From contig CAIKCJ010000015.1 of assembly GCA_903825945.1 (NCBI GenBank), positions 1 to 64,000 of the forward strand: DNA of 64,000 bases, in the 5' to 3' direction. Position numbers and translations under genes: made by a program. How positions within the stretch are numbered: position 1 is the first letter of the stretch; the number at the start of each line of letters is the position of its first letter. Shown here one piece after another: positions 53,920 to 64,000 of the stretch. Below the pieces are notes generated by a model. The model searched no databases, had not been told where the DNA came from, and saw nothing but the letters and a program-made list of their open reading frames with translations. This stretch comes from an uncultured Actinomycetes bacterium (GTDB taxonomy: Bacteria > Actinomycetota > Actinomycetes > Nanopelagicales > Nanopelagicaceae).

Positions 53920-55297
53920 GTGACATATCTTCCCATTCTTGGCGAGAGATCAACAATTGACCAGCTCGCTTTCCTTCCATCGTCAGAACTGTAATTCGCG
54001 CTCCAGGGATCGAAATAATGTCGTGCTCCTCCGGAAGTCGGCCAAGTTCGAACATCACAAAACCACCTACGGTCTCATAGGGGCCCTCTGGGATCGTTAT
54101 CCCGGTCTGATCTTTCAGATCTTCCAGTGAGATGAGCGCATCTACTTCGAAATCGCCAGTTCGAGGCTGGGCGGTTACTTCTTGCGACATGGTGTCGTAT
54201 TCATCGTGGATCTCACCGATAAAACACTCCACGATATCTTCCAGGGTGACAATGCCATCAGTTCCGCCATATTCATCCAGGACGATTGCGATATGTGAGC
54301 GCTTAGCTCGCATTTCAGTTAGTGCTGGAAGAACGCCCTTGGTGCCAGGCAGAAAAATAACCGGACGAATAATTTCTAACAAACTTTTTTCCAGCTCTTC
54401 ATCTTTGAGATTGAGAAGATCGCGGACATGGAAGAAGCCGATCACCTCATCGCTACTTCCCCGCGTTACAGGGTAGCGAGAGTGAGAACTCTTCACAGCT
54501 GCGGCCATCGCCTGAGCCAGCGAGAGATTGACGTCCATAAAATCTACTTCGGTGCGGGGCACCATAATCTCGTGGAGCGAGAGATCGCCAGCATTGAAGA
54601 CCTCTTCCACGATGTCACGTTCTTCATCGGAGAGAGCAGCGTGGCCTGTGACCATATCGACGAGTTCTGCCTCGCTGATCTCCGATCGAACTTCTTGAGG
54701 TTTGAGTCCAAAAAGTCTGACAATTCCATCGGTAGATTTTGAGAGGATCCAGATTGCGGGGCGAAAAATTTCAGCGATTCGATCGATGGTTGGCGCACTA
54801 GCGAGCGCAATTTTTTCTGTGCGATAGAGCGCAAGACGTTTAGGCACCAATTCGCCCACGACGAGTGAGATGTACGCAATTGCAATTGTCAGAATGACAA
54901 GTGAGAGGGCGGTGCTCACGCCCTGGGAAAGATTCCAGCGCTCGAGGATCGGGATAATAAATGCGCTACCTAAACGCTCTGATCCTAAGGCTGCTGAGAA
55001 AAATCCACAGAATGTAACTCCCACTTGAGCCGCCGCTAAGAAGCGATTGGGATTCTTGGTGAGTTTTGCCAGGCGGGCCGTACGAGTAGCCCGAACGCCT
55101 GAAAGCTCCATCTGCCGAAGCTGTGATTCCCGAAGTGAGATCAGGGCGATTTCGGCTGCTACAAAGAGCCCAGCCAACAGGATGAAGAGGAGCACAAGCG
55201 AGAGGTCCAGGGCCAACTCTCCACCGCTACCAAGCGCCCGTTTTGGGAGGGCAGGCTTGGAGCCTAGCTGTGCGCTCAAGAAAATTCTCGGGTCCAT
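53912..55297 (-). CDS. CNNM/CorC-HlyC family membrane protein (hemolysin-like)
   Basis: 461 residues from ATG 55297; a TTG three codons up is less likely. A DUF21/CNNM membrane domain (about 30-215, with [15 protein letters not shown] and [13 protein letters not shown]) is followed by a CBS pair (about 245-365, [10 protein letters not shown]) and a C-terminal CorC_HlyC domain (about 380-460). CNNM proteins move or sense Mg2+ or Na+. Neighbouring trpS overlaps by 8 nt. Confidence 0.9.
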   Translation of the reverse strand: MDPRIFLSAQLGSKPALPKRALGSGGELALDLSLVLLFILLAGLFVAAEIALISLRESQLRQMELSGVRATRTARLAKLTKNPNRFLAAAQVGVTFCGFFSAALGSERLGSAFIIPILERWNLSQGVSTALSLVILTIAIAYISLVVGELVPKRLALYRTEKIALASAPTIDRIAEIFRPAIWILSKSTDGIVRLFGLKPQEVRSEISEAELVDMVTGHAALSDEERDIVEEVFNAGDLSLHEIMVPRTEVDFMDVNLSLAQAMAAAVKSSHSRYPVTRGSSDEVIGFFHVRDLLNLKDEELEKSLLEIIRPVIFLPGTKGVLPALTEMRAKRSHIAIVLDEYGGTDGIVTLEDIVECFIGEIHDEYDTMSQEVTAQPRTGDFEVDALISLEDLKDQTGITIPEGPYETVGGFVMFELGRLPEEHDIISIPGARITVLTMEGKRAGQLLISRQEWEDMSHE

Positions 55298-55306
55298 CAC
55301 GACCAA

Positions 55307-55434
55307 GCGTATCCCGTCTGGGCTTTGAATTTAGGCTATTGTTTCGTCACTTATCAGCTCGTGCTGATGGGTGCTTTACCTTCATCCAACGGATCGTCGG
55401 GCACGTACCTGCCCGGAGAAGGAGTGAATAACTC
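55307..55434 (+). promoter_or_regulatory. Leader of the orphan sugar ABC ATPase gene with two hairpins
   Basis: Two perfect stem-loops precede the gene: TCAGC-TCGT-GCTGA (55354-55367) and CGGGCA-CGTACC-TGCCCG (55398-55415). The second ends four bases before the Shine-Dalgarno AAGGAG (55419-55424), which is 10 nt from ATG 55435. A hairpin this close to the ribosome site could regulate initiation. No protein is encoded here that I can see. Confidence 0.45.
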
Positions 55435-56517
55435 ATGGCTTCAGTCGTATTTGAAAACGCTTCACGCGTCTACCCGGGCACATCTAAGCCTGCCGTAGAC
55501 AAACTCAACCTCACCGTTAAAGATGGTGAATTCCTCGTACTCGTAGGTCCATCGGGCTGCGGTAAGTCAACATCGCTTCGCATGCTTGCTGGTCTAGAGG
55601 AAGTAGATACCGGAACAATCCGCATTGGTGATCGCGACGTAACAAACATCGCCCCTAAAGATCGCGATATCGCGATGGTCTTTCAGTCTTACGCCCTCTA
55701 TCCACATATGTCGGTTGCTGAAAACATGGGCTTCGCACTCAAGATCGCTGGCGTAGCTAAGGAAGAGCGCGACCGCCGAGTCCTCGAGGCAGCAAAGCTC
55801 CTCGACCTCGAAGCATATTTGGATCGCAAGCCAAAGGCTCTCTCTGGTGGTCAACGCCAGCGCGTAGCAATGGGCCGCGCGATCGTTCGCGAACCTCAAG
55901 TCTTCTTGATGGACGAGCCGCTCTCTAACCTTGACGCAAAGTTGCGCGTTGCAACTCGGACGCAGATTGCAGCGTTGCAGCGTCGCCTAGGAATCACAAC
56001 TGTTTACGTTACACACGATCAGGTCGAAGCAATGACCATGGGTGATCGCGTTGCAGTTCTTAAGGATGGCCTCCTCCAGCAAGTTGATACACCTCGTAAT
56101 CTTTATGACAACCCGGTCAATGCATTCGTTGCTGGCTTCATTGGCTCACCTGCGATGAATCTCTTGGTTGCTCCAGTATCTGGTGGAAAGGCACATCTTG
56201 GTGATCTTGCGCTCGATGTTCCAGCTTCTGCAGGTTCAGCAGCAACAGTCGGAATTCGCCCAGAAGGATTCACACCAGCATCTACTGGCTTCAAGGTTGT
56301 TGTTGAAGTTGTAGAAGAACTAGGTTCAGATGCTTTCGTTTACGGAAAGCCTGCTGACTCTTCTGTGAAGTTTGCTAATGCAACCGACGAAGGCGCTCAG
56401 GTAATCGTTCGTTGGGATCCAAAGAACCCTCCAAAGCCAGGCGACACAATCACTGTTGGCGTTAACCCAACCGCGATCCACCTCTTTGATGCAGTTTCTG
56501 GTGAGCGCATTAACTAG
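55435..56517 (+). CDS. ugpC: ABC transporter ATPase, UgpC/MsmK carbohydrate type
   Basis: 360 residues. Walker A GPSGCGKST (38-46), signature LSGGQ (136-140), Walker B LMDEP (158-162) and a C-terminal TOBE/MalK regulatory domain (about 240-355). This type energises several sugar importers at once; no permease or binding-protein gene lies nearby, so it probably serves transporters encoded elsewhere. A strong terminator follows 11 nt after the stop. Confidence 0.93.
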   Translation: MASVVFENASRVYPGTSKPAVDKLNLTVKDGEFLVLVGPSGCGKSTSLRMLAGLEEVDTGTIRIGDRDVTNIAPKDRDIAMVFQSYALYPHMSVAENMGFALKIAGVAKEERDRRVLEAAKLLDLEAYLDRKPKALSGGQRQRVAMGRAIVREPQVFLMDEPLSNLDAKLRVATRTQIAALQRRLGITTVYVTHDQVEAMTMGDRVAVLKDGLLQQVDTPRNLYDNPVNAFVAGFIGSPAMNLLVAPVSGGKAHLGDLALDVPASAGSAATVGIRPEGFTPASTGFKVVVEVVEELGSDAFVYGKPADSSVKFANATDEGAQVIVRWDPKNPPKPGDTITVGVNPTAIHLFDAVSGERIN

Positions 56518-56528
56518 TAATACCTAAC

Positions 56529-56565
56529 AAAAAGCCCCGGTCAGATAATCTGACCGGGGCTTTTT
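56529..56565. terminator. Strong bidirectional Rho-independent terminator
   Basis: Perfect 18-bp arms: AAAAAGCCCCGGTCAGAT (56529-56546) and its reverse complement (56548-56565), with a GC-rich core and T/A tracts on both sides. It lies between the convergent ABC ATPase and icd genes and can serve both strands. Confidence 0.97.
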
Positions 56566-56576
56566 GATACAAGAAC

Positions 56577-57791
56577 TTAAGCGAGAGCCTTTGAAAGATT
56601 CTCATCAATCGCAGCCAAGAAGGCTTGGGTATTGAGGTATGGTGCGTCTGGAGCAACAAGCAGCGCCAAATCCTTTGTCATCTTGCCTGATTCAACAGTC
56701 TGAATGCAGACCGCCTCAAGTGTCTGAGAGAACTTAGCCAGCTCGACATTGTTATCCAACGTCGCACGGTGAGCCAAACCTTGAGTCCAGGCAAAGATCG
56801 ATGCGATTGGGTTAGTGGAAGTTTCCTTGCCAGCTTGGTGATCGCGGTAGTGACGTGTCACTGTTCCGTGAGCTGCTTCAGATTCAACTACTTTTCCATC
56901 TGGAGTCATCAACACTGAGGTCATCAATCCAAGTGAGCCATATCCCTGAGCAACAGTGTCTGATTGAACATCGCCGTCATAGTTCTTACATGCCCAGACA
57001 TAGCCGCCTTCCATACGCAATGACATTGCAACCATGTCATCGATCAAGCGGTGTTCATACCAAATTCCGAGCGCATCAAATTGAGTTTTAAATTCAGCCT
57101 GATAGATCTCTTCGAAGATATCTTTGAATCGACCATCGTAAGCCTTCAGAATTGTGTTCTTTGTAGAAAGGTAAACAGGATATTTGCGAATCAATCCATA
57201 GTTAAGCGACGCGCGAGCAAAGTCGCGAATCGAATCATCAAGGTTGTACATAGCCATCGCAACACCAGAACCTGGGAAGTCAAAGACTGTACGTTCGATT
57301 GGTGCCGAACCATCTTCTGGAACGAAGGTCATAGTCAGCTTGCCCTTGCCAGGCACCTTGAAATCTGTTGCCCGATATTGGTCGCCAAATGCGTGACGGC
57401 CGATCACAATTGGCTTTGTCCAGTGAGGAACCAAGCGCGGCACGTTAGAGATGATGATCGGCTCACGGAAGATAACGCCGCCAAGAATGTTACGGATAGT
57501 TCCGTTAGGAGACTTCCACATCTTCTTAAGTCCAAACTCCTCTACGCGAGCTTCATCTGGTGTAATAGTCGCGCACTTGATGCCAACGCCATGCTTTTGA
57601 ATCGCGTGAGCTGCATCGATGGTGATCTGATCATCAGTCTCATCACGCTTTTGAATGCTTAGGTCGTAGTACTCAAGGTTCACATCGAGATAAGGCAAGA
57701 TCAACTTATCTTTGATGAACTGCCAGATGATGCGAGTCATCTCATCGCCATCTAGTTCGACAACTGTGCCGTCAACTTTAATCTTGTTCAT
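56577..57791 (-). CDS. icd: NADP-dependent isocitrate dehydrogenase
   Basis: 404 residues. Dimeric eukaryote-like (subfamily II) type: MDEMTRIIW-like start reads [15 protein letters not shown], the isocitrate site [13 protein letters not shown] with its substrate Ser, and the metal site ending [16 protein letters not shown]. Oxidatively decarboxylates isocitrate, giving NADPH. Followed 17 nt upstream by mdh on the same strand, so two TCA genes are linked. Confidence 0.96.
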   Translation of the reverse strand: MNKIKVDGTVVELDGDEMTRIIWQFIKDKLILPYLDVNLEYYDLSIQKRDETDDQITIDAAHAIQKHGVGIKCATITPDEARVEEFGLKKMWKSPNGTIRNILGGVIFREPIIISNVPRLVPHWTKPIVIGRHAFGDQYRATDFKVPGKGKLTMTFVPEDGSAPIERTVFDFPGSGVAMAMYNLDDSIRDFARASLNYGLIRKYPVYLSTKNTILKAYDGRFKDIFEEIYQAEFKTQFDALGIWYEHRLIDDMVAMSLRMEGGYVWACKNYDGDVQSDTVAQGYGSLGLMTSVLMTPDGKVVESEAAHGTVTRHYRDHQAGKETSTNPIASIFAWTQGLAHRATLDNNVELAKFSQTLEAVCIQTVESGKMTKDLALLVAPDAPYLNTQAFLAAIDENLSKALA

Positions 57792-57807
57792 ATGAGTACC
57801 GCTCCCC

Positions 57808-58764
57808 TTATAGATCTTTCACGTCAGCTTGCTTGCTACGGACTGCTTCTGCAGCAACTTTGAGTGCAGCAACTTCGCTATCAGTGAGCGCAGTTTCAAC
57901 GACCTCTTTGATGCCTGCGCGGCCTATCTTGGCCTCTACGCCAAGATAGACGCCACTAATTCCATATTGACCTTCGACCCAAGCACAGACAGGCATGATT
58001 GCGCCTGAATCTTCGATGACAGCCTTCGCCATGCGTGCAGCAGCTGCAGAAGGTGCATAGTAAGCAGAACCCGTCTTGAGTAGTGCAACAATTTCAGCTC
58101 CACCATTGCGAGTACGCTCAACAAGTTCTTCGATCTCATTCGCTGGAAGTAGCGATGTAAGCGGCTGACCATTAACAGTGCAGCGGCTTGGAACTGGGAC
58201 CATGGTCTCACCGTGTGAACCAAGCGTCAGTGTCTTCACTGCGCTTACTGGGACTGCAAGCTTCTCTGCGACGTAGTTGGTGAAACGTGCGGTATCAAGC
58301 ATTCCAGCTTGACCCATTACTTGGTGATGTGGGAATCCTGTTGCAATTTGTGTAAGTGCCGTCATTTCATCGAGTGGGTTAGAGACCACGATGATGACAG
58401 CCTTAGGTGAATGCTTTGCAATGTTCTCTGCAACACCACGTACGATTCCGGCGTTAACGCCGATCAAGTCCATGCGTGACATACCAGGCTTACGAGGAAG
58501 TCCTGCCGTAATAACAACTACATCGGAATTTGCAGTGGCTTCATATCCAGCGCCATCTGCCGTCGTGGTTGCACCAACAACCTTAGTTTCAAAACCTTCA
58601 ATTGAACGAGATTGGTTCATATCAAGGGCGAGTCCCTCAGCCTTGCCTTCGAGGATGTCCGTAAGCACTACGGTCTCAAAGATGTCGTACTCAGCTAAAC
58701 GAAGCGCTGTTGTTGAACCGTAAAAACCTGATCCAACGACGGTGACCTTACCTGATCTGCTCAT
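57808..58764 (-). CDS. mdh: Malate dehydrogenase, LDH-like type
   Basis: 318 residues. Rossmann loop reads [15 protein letters not shown]; the substrate arginine region is [15 protein letters not shown] and the catalytic His is in [14 protein letters not shown]. The two-arginine active loop (RKPGMSR) favours malate over lactate. Interconverts malate and oxaloacetate with NAD+. Confidence 0.94.
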   Translation of the reverse strand: MSRSGKVTVVGSGFYGSTTALRLAEYDIFETVVLTDILEGKAEGLALDMNQSRSIEGFETKVVGATTTADGAGYEATANSDVVVITAGLPRKPGMSRMDLIGVNAGIVRGVAENIAKHSPKAVIIVVSNPLDEMTALTQIATGFPHHQVMGQAGMLDTARFTNYVAEKLAVPVSAVKTLTLGSHGETMVPVPSRCTVNGQPLTSLLPANEIEELVERTRNGGAEIVALLKTGSAYYAPSAAAARMAKAVIEDSGAIMPVCAWVEGQYGISGVYLGVEAKIGRAGIKEVVETALTDSEVAALKVAAEAVRSKQADVKDL

Positions 58765-58808
58765 CTATTCTCTCCCAATCAGTGGTGTGAAAGTTCTTCC
58801 CGTAAATT

Positions 58809-59075
58809 CTATCGAGCATGCGGCAGTGTGAACGACAGGACAAGAAGCAGGAGCGCAATAACCACAGGAACAATGAGCTCCACTTTTCGCTTTGCCGACG
58901 TGCTGGTGTATGAGTTGTAAGAGTAAAGGGCGCAGCCAATTGCAACAAGAATGCTGCCACTTCGAACTGCCCCGAAAATGCCAATTGTGACGCCGATTAC
59001 AACAAGAAGCGTGAGTAGCTTGCTCCAGAAGCGTGCGCGGCCTTTGAGAGCTGGCAGGTTGTCGATTCTGAACAT
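58809..59075 (-). CDS. DUF3017 small membrane protein
   Basis: 88 residues with three hydrophobic helices (about 17-33, 39-52 and 67-84). Matches the actinobacterial DUF3017 family, whose members sit next to folD; here its ATG directly follows the folD stop (59076). Function unknown. Confidence 0.85.
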   Translation of the reverse strand: MFRIDNLPALKGRARFWSKLLTLLVVIGVTIGIFGAVRSGSILVAIGCALYSYNSYTSTSAKRKVELIVPVVIALLLLVLSFTLPHAR

Positions 59076-59930
59076 TTATTTATTGTATTTATTGCTGCCA
59101 GCAATCGCCATCTCGACCACATTGGTAAGAAGCATGGCTCGAGTCATTGGGCCAACGCCGCCTGGCATCGGAGCAATAAACGCTGCGACGTCCGCTACCC
59201 CGGGATGAATATCGCCAAGTAGGCCAGCATCGGTCCGAGTAATTCCTACATCCAAAACAGTCACACCAGCTTTGACCATATCTGGAGTCAGTAGATGAGC
59301 ACTTCCTACAGCGGCGATGATGATGTCCGCACGCTTGGTGTGGAATGCAACATCTCTTGTGGCTGTATGAGTAATGGTTACGGTTGCGTCATCACCGCGT
59401 CGTGTGAGCATCAATGAAAGTGGTCGACCAACCGTGAGACCACGACCCATGATCACAACTTCGGCACCTTTAGTTGCAACACCATAGCGATGGAGCAGCT
59501 CCAAAATTCCGCGTGGCGTGCATGGCAGGGGTGCGGGTTCACCGATTACGAGCTTTCCAAGATTCAAAGGATGCAAGCCATCTGCATCTTTTGCTGGATC
59601 AATTGCCTCGAGCACTTTGTTTGCATTAATTCCCTTTGGAAGCGGAAGCTGCACAATGTAACCGGTGCACTCTTTGGAATTATTGAGGTCATTTATTGCG
59701 GCCAACACATCTGCTTCACTGGCTGATGCAGGAAGATCAACTCGAATGGATGCAATTCCGACTTCGGCGCAATCTTTATGTTTTCCGCCGACATATGAGT
59801 GCGAACCTGGATCATCGCCAACAAGGACTGTTCCAAGACCCGGTTTGATCCCCATGCGCGCTACCTGCGCTGCGAGCTCTTCCTTGATGGCTTTCGCTGT
59901 TGCCTTGCCGTCGAGAATCTGTGCACTCAT
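59076..59930 (-). CDS. folD: Methylenetetrahydrofolate dehydrogenase/cyclohydrolase
   Basis: 284 residues. [19 protein letters not shown] holds the catalytic Tyr/Lys pair (YVxxKxK), QLPLPKG the conserved folate site and [11 protein letters not shown] the NADP loop. Produces 10-formyl-THF, the one-carbon donor used by PurN and PurH encoded just upstream. Confidence 0.97.
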   Translation of the reverse strand: MSAQILDGKATAKAIKEELAAQVARMGIKPGLGTVLVGDDPGSHSYVGGKHKDCAEVGIASIRVDLPASASEADVLAAINDLNNSKECTGYIVQLPLPKGINANKVLEAIDPAKDADGLHPLNLGKLVIGEPAPLPCTPRGILELLHRYGVATKGAEVVIMGRGLTVGRPLSLMLTRRGDDATVTITHTATRDVAFHTKRADIIIAAVGSAHLLTPDMVKAGVTVLDVGITRTDAGLLGDIHPGVADVAAFIAPMPGGVGPMTRAMLLTNVVEMAIAGSNKYNK

Positions 59931-59983
59931 TCTTCAGTCCCTATCTTCAAACTAGCTCTAATTTTTTACAGTCAAAGGTGGAA

Positions 59984-61531
59984 TTAAGCATGTGAGAAGT
60001 GGCGGACTCCAGTAAAGAACATCGCAACACCAGCGTTTTTCGCTGCCGTGATAACTTCTTCATCTCGAACACTGCCACCAGGTTGAACAATTGCGGTGAC
60101 CCCAGCATCGATCAATATCTGTAGGCCATCTGCAAATGGGAAGAAGGCATCGCTTGCTGCAACTGACCCAGCCGCACGCTCCCCTGCTCTGGCGATTGCC
60201 AAGCGAGCTGAGTCGACGCGATTAACCTGCCCCATGCCCACACCCACTGATGCACCATCGTGTGCCAGCAGGATTGCATTGCTTTTAACTGCTCGTACAG
60301 CGCGCCAAGCAAATTGCAGATCGTTTAGGGTTGCTGGTGAAACGGCCTCGCCACTGACTTGAGTCCAGGTGAATGCATCATCTCCTGAGGCATCAACAAG
60401 ATCTGCCCCTTGAACCAACAAGCCACCAGAAATTGGTCGTAGCTCGAGCGTTGGGTTCGAATATTGCTCGAGCGTCAAAATTCGAATAGAAGGCTTCTTC
60501 GATAAGATTTCGACTGCTCCATCTTCATAAGAAGGGGCGATAACAACTTCAGTGAATACTTCTGATAGCGCCTGTGCCATTGCCAAAGTAATTGGGCGGT
60601 TGGCAGCAACTACACCACCGAATGCTGACACAGGATCGCATGAGTGAGCTTTTGCGTATGCAGATTCAATTGTAGAACCGATGGCGATTCCGCATGGATT
60701 AGCGTGTTTAATAATGGCAACACACGGCGCGCTGTGGTCGTAAGCACTACGCACTGCTGCATCGGCATCGGTGTAATTATTAAATGACATCTCTTTACCG
60801 TGAAGCTGATTCGCTTGTGCAATACCAATTGATGGTGCTGTTGCCGTACGGTAAACACTCGCACTCTGATGTGGGTTTTCGCCGTAACGTAGTGAGGCGA
60901 TTTGATGCCATGCTGCGCCACGCCACTCTTCGCTCACGCCCAGCTGCTCGCCCATCCATGTGGCAATCGCAATATCGTATTCAGCGGTTGTTCTAAATGT
61001 TTCCATCGCCAAACGCGTGCGCTCTTCCAATGTAAATCCGCCTAATGTTAAAGCTTGAGTTACTAAGTGGTACTGAGATGGCGATGAGGCAACCGCGACA
61101 GAACCATGGTTCTTAGCTGCGCCACGTAGCATTGATGGGCCACCAATATCGATCTGCTCGATGCACTCGGCGTAATTGGCTCCAGATGCAATGGTCTGTG
61201 TAAAGGGATAAAGGTTGATGACAATCAGATCAAATGGGGCAATGTCGTGAGAAGCAATTGCTGCTAGATGTTCTGGGTTATTTTGATCCGCGAGAATTCC
61301 ACCATGAATACGAGGGTGGAGCGTCTTTACTCGTCCGCCCATCATCTCCGGAAATCCGGTGTAATCCTCGACTGCGATCACCGGGATGCCCGCGCTGCTT
61401 AAAGTCTTCGCTGTCGATCCCGTAGATAAAATCTCGACGCCTTGCGCATGGAGCGCCTTCCCTAGTTCGATAAGTCCGCTCTTGTCATAAACGCTGATTA
61501 AAGCTCTGCGGATAGGTTTGCGTGTGCTCAC
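59984..61531 (-). CDS. purH: Bifunctional AICAR transformylase / IMP cyclohydrolase
   Basis: 515 residues from a GTG that overlaps the purN stop in GTGA. N-terminal MGS-like cyclohydrolase (1-190, [27 protein letters not shown]) and C-terminal transformylase with [11 protein letters not shown]. Carries out the last two steps of IMP synthesis. Confidence 0.97.
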   Translation of the reverse strand: MSTRKPIRRALISVYDKSGLIELGKALHAQGVEILSTGSTAKTLSSAGIPVIAVEDYTGFPEMMGGRVKTLHPRIHGGILADQNNPEHLAAIASHDIAPFDLIVINLYPFTQTIASGANYAECIEQIDIGGPSMLRGAAKNHGSVAVASSPSQYHLVTQALTLGGFTLEERTRLAMETFRTTAEYDIAIATWMGEQLGVSEEWRGAAWHQIASLRYGENPHQSASVYRTATAPSIGIAQANQLHGKEMSFNNYTDADAAVRSAYDHSAPCVAIIKHANPCGIAIGSTIESAYAKAHSCDPVSAFGGVVAANRPITLAMAQALSEVFTEVVIAPSYEDGAVEILSKKPSIRILTLEQYSNPTLELRPISGGLLVQGADLVDASGDDAFTWTQVSGEAVSPATLNDLQFAWRAVRAVKSNAILLAHDGASVGVGMGQVNRVDSARLAIARAGERAAGSVAASDAFFPFADGLQILIDAGVTAIVQPGGSVRDEEVITAAKNAGVAMFFTGVRHFSHA

Positions 61532-62091
61532 AGGATCCCCTCGGTGGCATATTTCTGAAGTACCTCGACAATGAGGGCGCGCTCCACAATCTTAATCTCT
61601 TCGTGCAGATCCTCCTCATTTGCCCCTGGGCGAATGGCGATCTGACGCTGGGCAATGATCGGCCCCGTATCGACCCCCTTATCCACTCGGTGGACAGTGC
61701 TCCCTGTGACCGCGGCGCCAGCAGCCAGCGCATCGCGCACAGCATGAGCACCGGGGAAGAGTGGAAGAAGAGAAGGGTGAGTGTTGATGACGATAAATCG
61801 ATCGACAAATTCAGGCGCCAAGATTCTCATAAAGCCAACGCTGACTACAAGGTCTGGATTAAGCCCCGCAATCGTTTCAATCAGTTGTGAATTCCATACG
61901 GCTCGATCCGTCCCGACTGGGAGGTAAATAGTTGGAACACCGTGTTGGGCAGCGAGCTCGAGTACTGGAGCCTGCTTATCGGAAAGCAGTGAAACGATTT
62001 CAAGATCGAGTGTGCCGGAACCAACTTCTTCCATAATTTTCTTCGCCAAAGAGCCCGTTCCGGAGGCGAGCAGAACTATGCGCTTACTCAT
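61528..62091 (-). CDS. purN: Phosphoribosylglycinamide formyltransferase
   Basis: 187 residues from ATG 62091, which overlaps the DUF6350 stop by 8 nt; a longer frame adds 11 non-homologous residues. [15 protein letters not shown] is the phosphate loop, differing from the common [20 protein letters not shown] carries the catalytic Asn and His, and [12 protein letters not shown] the Asp. Formylates GAR in purine synthesis. Confidence 0.95.
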   Translation of the reverse strand: MSKRIVLLASGTGSLAKKIMEEVGSGTLDLEIVSLLSDKQAPVLELAAQHGVPTIYLPVGTDRAVWNSQLIETIAGLNPDLVVSVGFMRILAPEFVDRFIVINTHPSLLPLFPGAHAVRDALAAGAAVTGSTVHRVDKGVDTGPIIAQRQIAIRPGANEEDLHEEIKIVERALIVEVLQKYATEGIL

Positions 62092-63214
62092 GCTCCACCA
62101 CCGAACGGCTGAACTTTTTTGCAAATAATTTCTTAGCTAAGGCGGGTGCATAAATTCCAACGATCAGAGCAGTGCAAGCACTTATCGCCGCCACAATGAG
62201 TAGCTCGACCCAACGAACTCCGACGCGGTTGAGCGAAGGAGTGAGAAGTTCACCAGAGGCTAGGTAGCCAAAGAGCGCCAGTGAGACCAGGAATAGCGCA
62301 AAGCTTGCTATCGCTTCTGACTGGCGCTTTCTGAAGCTATTCACGCTTCGAGATATGAGGGCAACTGCGAGTAGGAAGATGATTGGCCAGAGAGCAACTC
62401 CGTATCGCAAAAGCGCGTGCTTTCCGGTCGGCAACGCACCAAGAGCCGGGATCGCCGATATTCCATTGAGGAGAAAATGTGTAGGTGCAATATATGTATG
62501 AGCTCCGAAAGTGAAACCAGTAGAGCTGATATATCCGAGAGCAGCAAGTGCAATATTAGGTAGATATAAAATCTGAATGAGAGTGTAAAGAAATCCCCCA
62601 ACGATTCCAGGTGTAATAACTATTCCGATGCTCTTGACGATTGACCAATGCGCAGCGAGTGAGAGCGTATAGAAGAGAGCCGCAGTGCCAAGTGCTACCA
62701 AAAATATGTAAAAGAGAAAGCGGAAGTAGATCAAAGCACCTGGGGTCAACTTCACCGTGGAAGCAAGTGCAACAAGAAATGAAAAAACTGGTGCAAGGTA
62801 TATCGATGCGCTGACTTGGTGTGAATAAGAAGCTAGCGCAATGAGCGCAGCGAATAACGCATACCAAAGAGCAAAAAGTAGTTGTGCTCCAAATCCACGA
62901 GGAGCAACTTCGCGAACTTTGGGAAAACTTCGACGAATAGCCCATATCGGAAAGAGCAGACCCGAAAGGGGCAAAATTGATAGCGCCCCAACCTGCGTGG
63001 ATGAACTAATTCCAGATTGGGAGTGGAGAACAAATGGGACGCAGTGTGCGCCGAGCCAAAGCCACCCTGTTGCACGGATCGGATCGGTTGTATTTCCAGA
63101 TGCGCTTCCCGCAGTAGCCCAGGTGAAGAGTGCTACAAACGCGAGCGGAAATAAAGTAAGCGCGACGCTTCGGAGTGCTTGTCTAAAGCTAACTCCGAGA
63201 GCGCGCGTCACCAT
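62084..63214 (-). CDS. DUF6350 polytopic membrane protein
   Basis: 376 residues, about ten membrane helices. Matches the actinobacterial DUF6350 family (Rv0955 in M. tuberculosis as I recall), which sits between sucD and purN in many genomes. Some members affect resistance to envelope stress and cell division (PerM). Conserved-looking segments include WLWLGAHCVPFVLHSQSG and TGFTFGAHTYIAP. Biochemical activity unknown. Confidence 0.82.
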   Translation of the reverse strand: MVTRALGVSFRQALRSVALTLFPLAFVALFTWATAGSASGNTTDPIRATGWLWLGAHCVPFVLHSQSGISSSTQVGALSILPLSGLLFPIWAIRRSFPKVREVAPRGFGAQLLFALWYALFAALIALASYSHQVSASIYLAPVFSFLVALASTVKLTPGALIYFRFLFYIFLVALGTAALFYTLSLAAHWSIVKSIGIVITPGIVGGFLYTLIQILYLPNIALAALGYISSTGFTFGAHTYIAPTHFLLNGISAIPALGALPTGKHALLRYGVALWPIIFLLAVALISRSVNSFRKRQSEAIASFALFLVSLALFGYLASGELLTPSLNRVGVRWVELLIVAAISACTALIVGIYAPALAKKLFAKKFSRSVVEHE

Positions 63215-63233
63215 TGAATCTAGGGTTATTCCG

Positions 63234-64000
63234 TTATTTTGCGCTCAGAATTTCGCGCATAAGAGCCGCAGTTTCAGATGGAGTCTTACCCACCTTCACA
63301 CCGGCTGCTTCTAGCGCAACTTTCTTCGCTTCTGCTGTTCCAGATGAACCGGAAACAATGGCACCAGCGTGGCCCATTGTCTTGCCTTCTGGAGCAGTAA
63401 ATCCAGCAACATAACCGACGACAGGCTTAGTGACATATTCGGCGATGAATGCAGCAGCGCGCTCTTCAGCGTCTCCACCGATTTCACCAATCATCACAAT
63501 TGCATCAGTATCTGGATCATCCTGGAATGCCTTGAGGCAATCGATGTGAGTTGTTCCGATGATTGGATCACCACCGATTCCAACGGCAGTACTAAAGCCA
63601 AAGTCGCGAAGTTCGTACATCATTTGGTAAGTCAAAGTTCCTGACTTGGAGACCAAACCAATGCGACCAGCGCCGGTGATATCGCCAGGGATAATTCCGA
63701 TATTAGAAAGTCCTGGGCTAATCAGTCCTGGGCAATTAGGTCCGATGAGGCGAGTCTTACCCTTTGCAACAGCGTGAGCATAGAACGCAGCCGAATCATG
63801 AACCGGAATACCTTCCGTAATGACTACACAGAGTGGCAGCTCGGCATCAATTGCATCCATTACTGCAGCCTTCGCAAACTTAGGCGGTACAAATACAACA
63901 GATGCATTTGCACCAGTAGCAGCTACAGCCTCTGCAACGCTATTGAAAACTGGCAGTTGCTTGCCATCAATTTCAACAACTTGGCCGCCCTTGCCTGGAG
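63234..64000 (-). CDS. sucD: Succinyl-CoA ligase alpha subunit, 5' end outside window
   Basis: The frame stays open to the right edge: before ATG 63860 it reads [20 protein letters not shown], so that ATG is internal and the true start lies beyond 64000. About 254 C-terminal residues are present. [11 protein letters not shown] and the phosphohistidine loop [12 protein letters not shown] are visible. With SucB/SucC it couples succinyl-CoA cleavage to nucleotide triphosphate formation in the TCA cycle. The sucC gene is probably next door, off-window. Confidence 0.95.
   Translation of the reverse strand, partial: PGKGGQVVEIDGKQLPVFNSVAEAVAATGANASVVFVPPKFAKAAVMDAIDAELPLCVVITEGIPVHDSAAFYAHAVAKGKTRLIGPNCPGLISPGLSNIGIIPGDITGAGRIGLVSKSGTLTYQMMYELRDFGFSTAVGIGGDPIIGTTHIDCLKAFQDDPDTDAIVMIGEIGGDAEERAAAFIAEYVTKPVVGYVAGFTAPEGKTMGHAGAIVSGSSGTAEAKKVALEAAGVKVGKTPSETAALMREILSAK

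Noticed and set aside
57051-57662. 203-residue plus-strand frame
   Set aside because: Antisense to icd, whose protein is unmistakable; no family pattern in the shadow frame.

Overview
The window is core chromosome from an actinobacterium. Actinobacteria-restricted families occur throughout: two WhiB proteins, MtrA/MtrB, DUF3017, DUF3107, DUF3117, DUF3499, DUF6350, DUF6459, the acyl-CoA carboxylase epsilon subunit and the mycothiol enzyme MshB. The base composition looks close to balanced, low for the phylum. Genes are packed with 1-8 nt overlaps, and I see no insertion sequence, phage or CRISPR. A streamlined freshwater lineage such as Nanopelagicales (acI, 'Ca. Planktophila'-like) fits best; that assignment is inference.

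Layout. 1-2907: nucleotide-sugar and glycosyltransferase genes at the left edge. 2929-7003: two unrecognised small membrane proteins, a cystathionine-synthase-type enzyme, TerC, an AlkA-type glycosylase and MsrA. 7037-7542: tandem repeats, tRNA-Arg(CCG), a long inverted repeat and the whiB1 leader. 7543-11798: whiB1, a PdtaS-type kinase, a CpaE/CpaB-like pair and DUF6459. 11803-26946: secA, comF, mtrB, mtrA, ahcY, manB, DUF3499, an envelope glycosyltransferase pair, whiB2 and a mannose-1-phosphate guanylyltransferase. As I remember the M. tuberculosis map, this follows Rv3219-Rv3264 but without lpqB and tmk.

26958-43882: dapC-fdxA, mshB, TetR-DUF3107, PHP phosphatase, EamA, an NRAMP-like carrier with a stand-alone MgtE_N/CBS protein, Mrp, HtrA, O-methyltransferase, PepA, DUF3117, a sigma-region-4-like protein, LOG, dapD, SpoIID and a GT2. 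43922-51903: UDP-glucose dehydrogenase, purE-purK, and the birA / accD-accE-maf-accA3 block for acyl-CoA carboxylation and its biotinylation. 51921-64000: BMP protein, trpS, CNNM protein, an orphan sugar ABC ATPase, icd, mdh, DUF3017, folD, purH, purN, DUF6350 and sucD, linking the TCA cycle, one-carbon metabolism and purines.

There is no obvious new defence or mobile system. The least ordinary points are a chain of ATGA overlaps built from a 14-bp tandem repeat between maf and accA3, a dapC frame with no ATG, GTG or TTG start, an NRAMP-fold carrier coupled to an MgtE-like sensor protein, a long inverted repeat beside tRNA-Arg, and palindromes upstream of both whiB genes.
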